Of a stretch of DNA of 20,773 nt, positions 19,467 to 20,773 are shown in pieces; the stretch's first letter is position 1; each line of letters begins with the position of its first letter. The position numbers and the translations under genes are program-made. Below the pieces are notes generated by a model. The model did no database searches. It was not told where the DNA came from and saw only the letters and a program-made list of their open reading frames with translations. The DNA comes from a virus. The DNA is taken from the IMG/VR virus record IMGVR_UViG_3300035698_019614, positions 1 through 20,773 of that record; one strand, given 5' to 3'.

Positions 19467-20773
19467 ATTTTTACTTCTTCTTTTGAGTACCAGCTTTTAC
19501 CTAATGGCGCAACTTCCGCTTCGATAGACAAAGGTACATTAATCCATTTCCAATGTTTTTTAACATCCAACGTCATGACTTGGTTAACAATTTCTAAATA
19601 TTGTTTTAATTCATTCTTATGTACATCTCCAACAATACTATCATGTATCTGTCCGACAATTAAAGAACGCATGTTGTATTTATTTAGCAATTTATTTATA
19701 CGAATCAAAGACCAAAGCAGCCAATGAAAAGCAGAACCTTGAACCGGATAATTAATAACTTCATTTCTTCTATACACACCCTCAATTCTAAATCCTGTTA
19801 GCGTGTCAAAATATCCTTTTCTAAGGTAATCAGAATACCAATCCTTTTTCCATTGTCCATAAACTTCAAAACGATTGCCCCAAAAATCTTCTTCTACTTC
19901 TTGAATATGTCTTTCAAACGTTCCTTTTTTAGAACGTAGTTTGGGATCACAAGCCCCCAATTTCGTTATTCCTTTTCCCCTTAAATGACGGTATAGACCA
20001 ATCCCTCTGGTGTTCTCCAATTTCATTTTCCCGATTGCTTCCCATAAATTTTTAGCGCAATGGAGATAATAGTCACCATAAAATTCGGGGAACACGTACA
20101 TATTTTTCCCGCAATATCGTGTATCCTTTGTAACTTCTTTCTTTGGTAGAAGATAACACTGAGCTGCTATATCTCTGTGAAGGTCTTTTGTTTCGTCTTT
20201 TATGTACGCTATCATTCGGGGATCCAAATGATAACAAGCAGCACAAGCTATTTCAGCCCCATTATAATCCGTTTCAACTATATGATGATCAGGATGGGGA
20301 ATGAAAGCCCTGCGAATTAATTTGGCCATTTCCGGAATACGTATTGGAATGTTTTGGAAATTAGGGTCGCTGGAACTACTGCGAAAAGTTTGAGCTATGT
20401 TTAGATTGAAGACAGGATGTAAGAACCCATCCGTTGTATGTCTTAGAATGCCTTTGAGATAAGTTGTGTTAGCTTTTTTAAGCTTTTCGATTTTGAGAAG
20501 GTTCTTAACAAACTCCAAATCAATCGTACTCAAAACCGTCTCATCAACTTGGGGCCTTCCCTTCGTAGTACGAGCAGTACAAGGATACTCCATCACCGTG
20601 AATAATACTTTTCCCAATTGGGTTCTGGAACTCATATTGGTTCTAGCACCATATTCTTTTTTCCATAATTTATAAACCTTGTCTGACTTCATTTTGTGAG
20701 AAAGAGTTTTTATTTTATACTCTGTTTTAGCTATAGCATGTTTTAAGTATTTGGTGTCTATGCGCATACCGTT
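19463..20773 (-). CDS. polA: Family A DNA polymerase, polymerase domain (partial; 5' end beyond window)
   Basis: The palm and fingers are clear. Motif A is VETDYNGAEIACA (164-176, D167 and E172), the O-helix is RYCGKNMYVFPEFYG (217-231; R217, K221, F226, Y230), then a Tyr/Trp-rich region and INYPVQGSAFHWLL (338-351), and motif C is QIHDSIV (373-379), where the common HDE is HDS. The O-helix has one more residue between Lys and Phe than in E. coli Pol I, and about 90 residues before motif C's preceding helix form an insert. Residue numbers count from the first in-window ATG (20767), but the frame is open past the window edge, so the exonuclease part should lie to the right. Confidence 0.93.
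   Translation of the reverse strand, partial: NGMRIDTKYLKHAIAKTEYKIKTLSHKMKSDKVYKLWKKEYGARTNMSSRTQLGKVLFTVMEYPCTARTTKGRPQVDETVLSTIDLEFVKNLLKIEKLKKANTTYLKGILRHTTDGFLHPVFNLNIAQTFRSSSSDPNFQNIPIRIPEMAKLIRRAFIPHPDHHIVETDYNGAEIACAACYHLDPRMIAYIKDETKDLHRDIAAQCYLLPKKEVTKDTRYCGKNMYVFPEFYGDYYLHCAKNLWEAIGKMKLENTRGIGLYRHLRGKGITKLGACDPKLRSKKGTFERHIQEVEEDFWGNRFEVYGQWKKDWYSDYLRKGYFDTLTGFRIEGVYRRNEVINYPVQGSAFHWLLWSLIRINKLLNKYNMRSLIVGQIHDSIVGDVHKNELKQYLEIVNQVMTLDVKKHWKWINVPLSIEAEVAPLGKSWYSKEEVKI

Noticed and set aside
2-20773. Alternative genetic code (TGA as Trp or TAA as Gln)
   Set aside because: TGA ends many genes in clean ATGA overlaps (305-307, 1319-1321, 19463-19465) and TAA and TAG also end several; TGG is used for Trp throughout. 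Only single sites are affected.

Overview
The window is a gene-dense, AT-rich segment of a lytic tailed-phage (Caudoviricetes) genome. The grounds are a replication and recombination set of phage type (family A DNA polymerase, clamp-loader ATPase, gp32-like ssDNA-binding protein with a His-Cys3 zinc site, UvsX/RecA-like recombinase, FEN-type 5' nuclease, PD-(D/E)XK nuclease, SbcD/Mre11- and SbcC/Rad50-like proteins), very short or overlapping gene junctions (many ATGA or TAATG), purine-rich AAAGGA-type ribosome sites, and no ribosomal or housekeeping genes. The host cannot be read from the sequence. A 3D-domain protein and DUF1660-like mini zinc proteins are common in phages of Gram-positive bacteria, but that is weak evidence.

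Layout. Positions 2-621 (+) hold the C-terminus of a structural or tail-type protein and a small tail-associated-looking protein. Positions 644-6607 (+) are an unbroken cassette of eight genes: an MptE/GT42-like protein, an FkbM-like methyltransferase, three GT2-like glycosyltransferases, a second methyltransferase, a radical SAM protein with extra cysteine clusters, and a GT8-like DxD glycosyltransferase. This looks like a phage-encoded glycan-building or decorating pathway next to tail genes. A hairpin terminator (6611-6676) closes it. Everything from 6675 to 20773 is on the minus strand and is transcribed right to left.

The minus-strand block begins with DNA polymerase at the right edge (incomplete) and runs through two small proteins, the clamp loader, a UvsY-like candidate, a mini membrane protein and SSB. 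It continues past a terminator and a structured intergenic element to the UvsX-like recombinase, FEN nuclease and PD-(D/E)XK nuclease, then small membrane proteins, a membrane-anchored 3D-domain protein, and a tandem array of five paralogous mini zinc proteins. After these comes a split SbcC/Rad50: one gene carries the N-terminal ATPase lobe and a CPLC zinc hook, and a separate gene carries the C-terminal lobe, with SbcD lying between them. Small hypothetical proteins end the block.

The most notable points are the five-copy zinc mini-protein array (10707-11767); the Rad50-like ATPase divided at its zinc hook; a 9-A run in the SSB gene whose -1 frame adds a cysteine-rich tail ending just before a terminator; and three other interrupted frames (in-frame TGA at 119-121, in-frame TAA at 8683-8685, a -1 shift near 12863) that are either real recoding or decay, or sequence errors. 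Two intergenic hairpin elements, at 6611-6676 and 15960-16036, share an organisation and short sequence blocks. No stretch over 300 bases lacks a gene. No tRNA, CRISPR array, insertion sequence or attachment site was seen.
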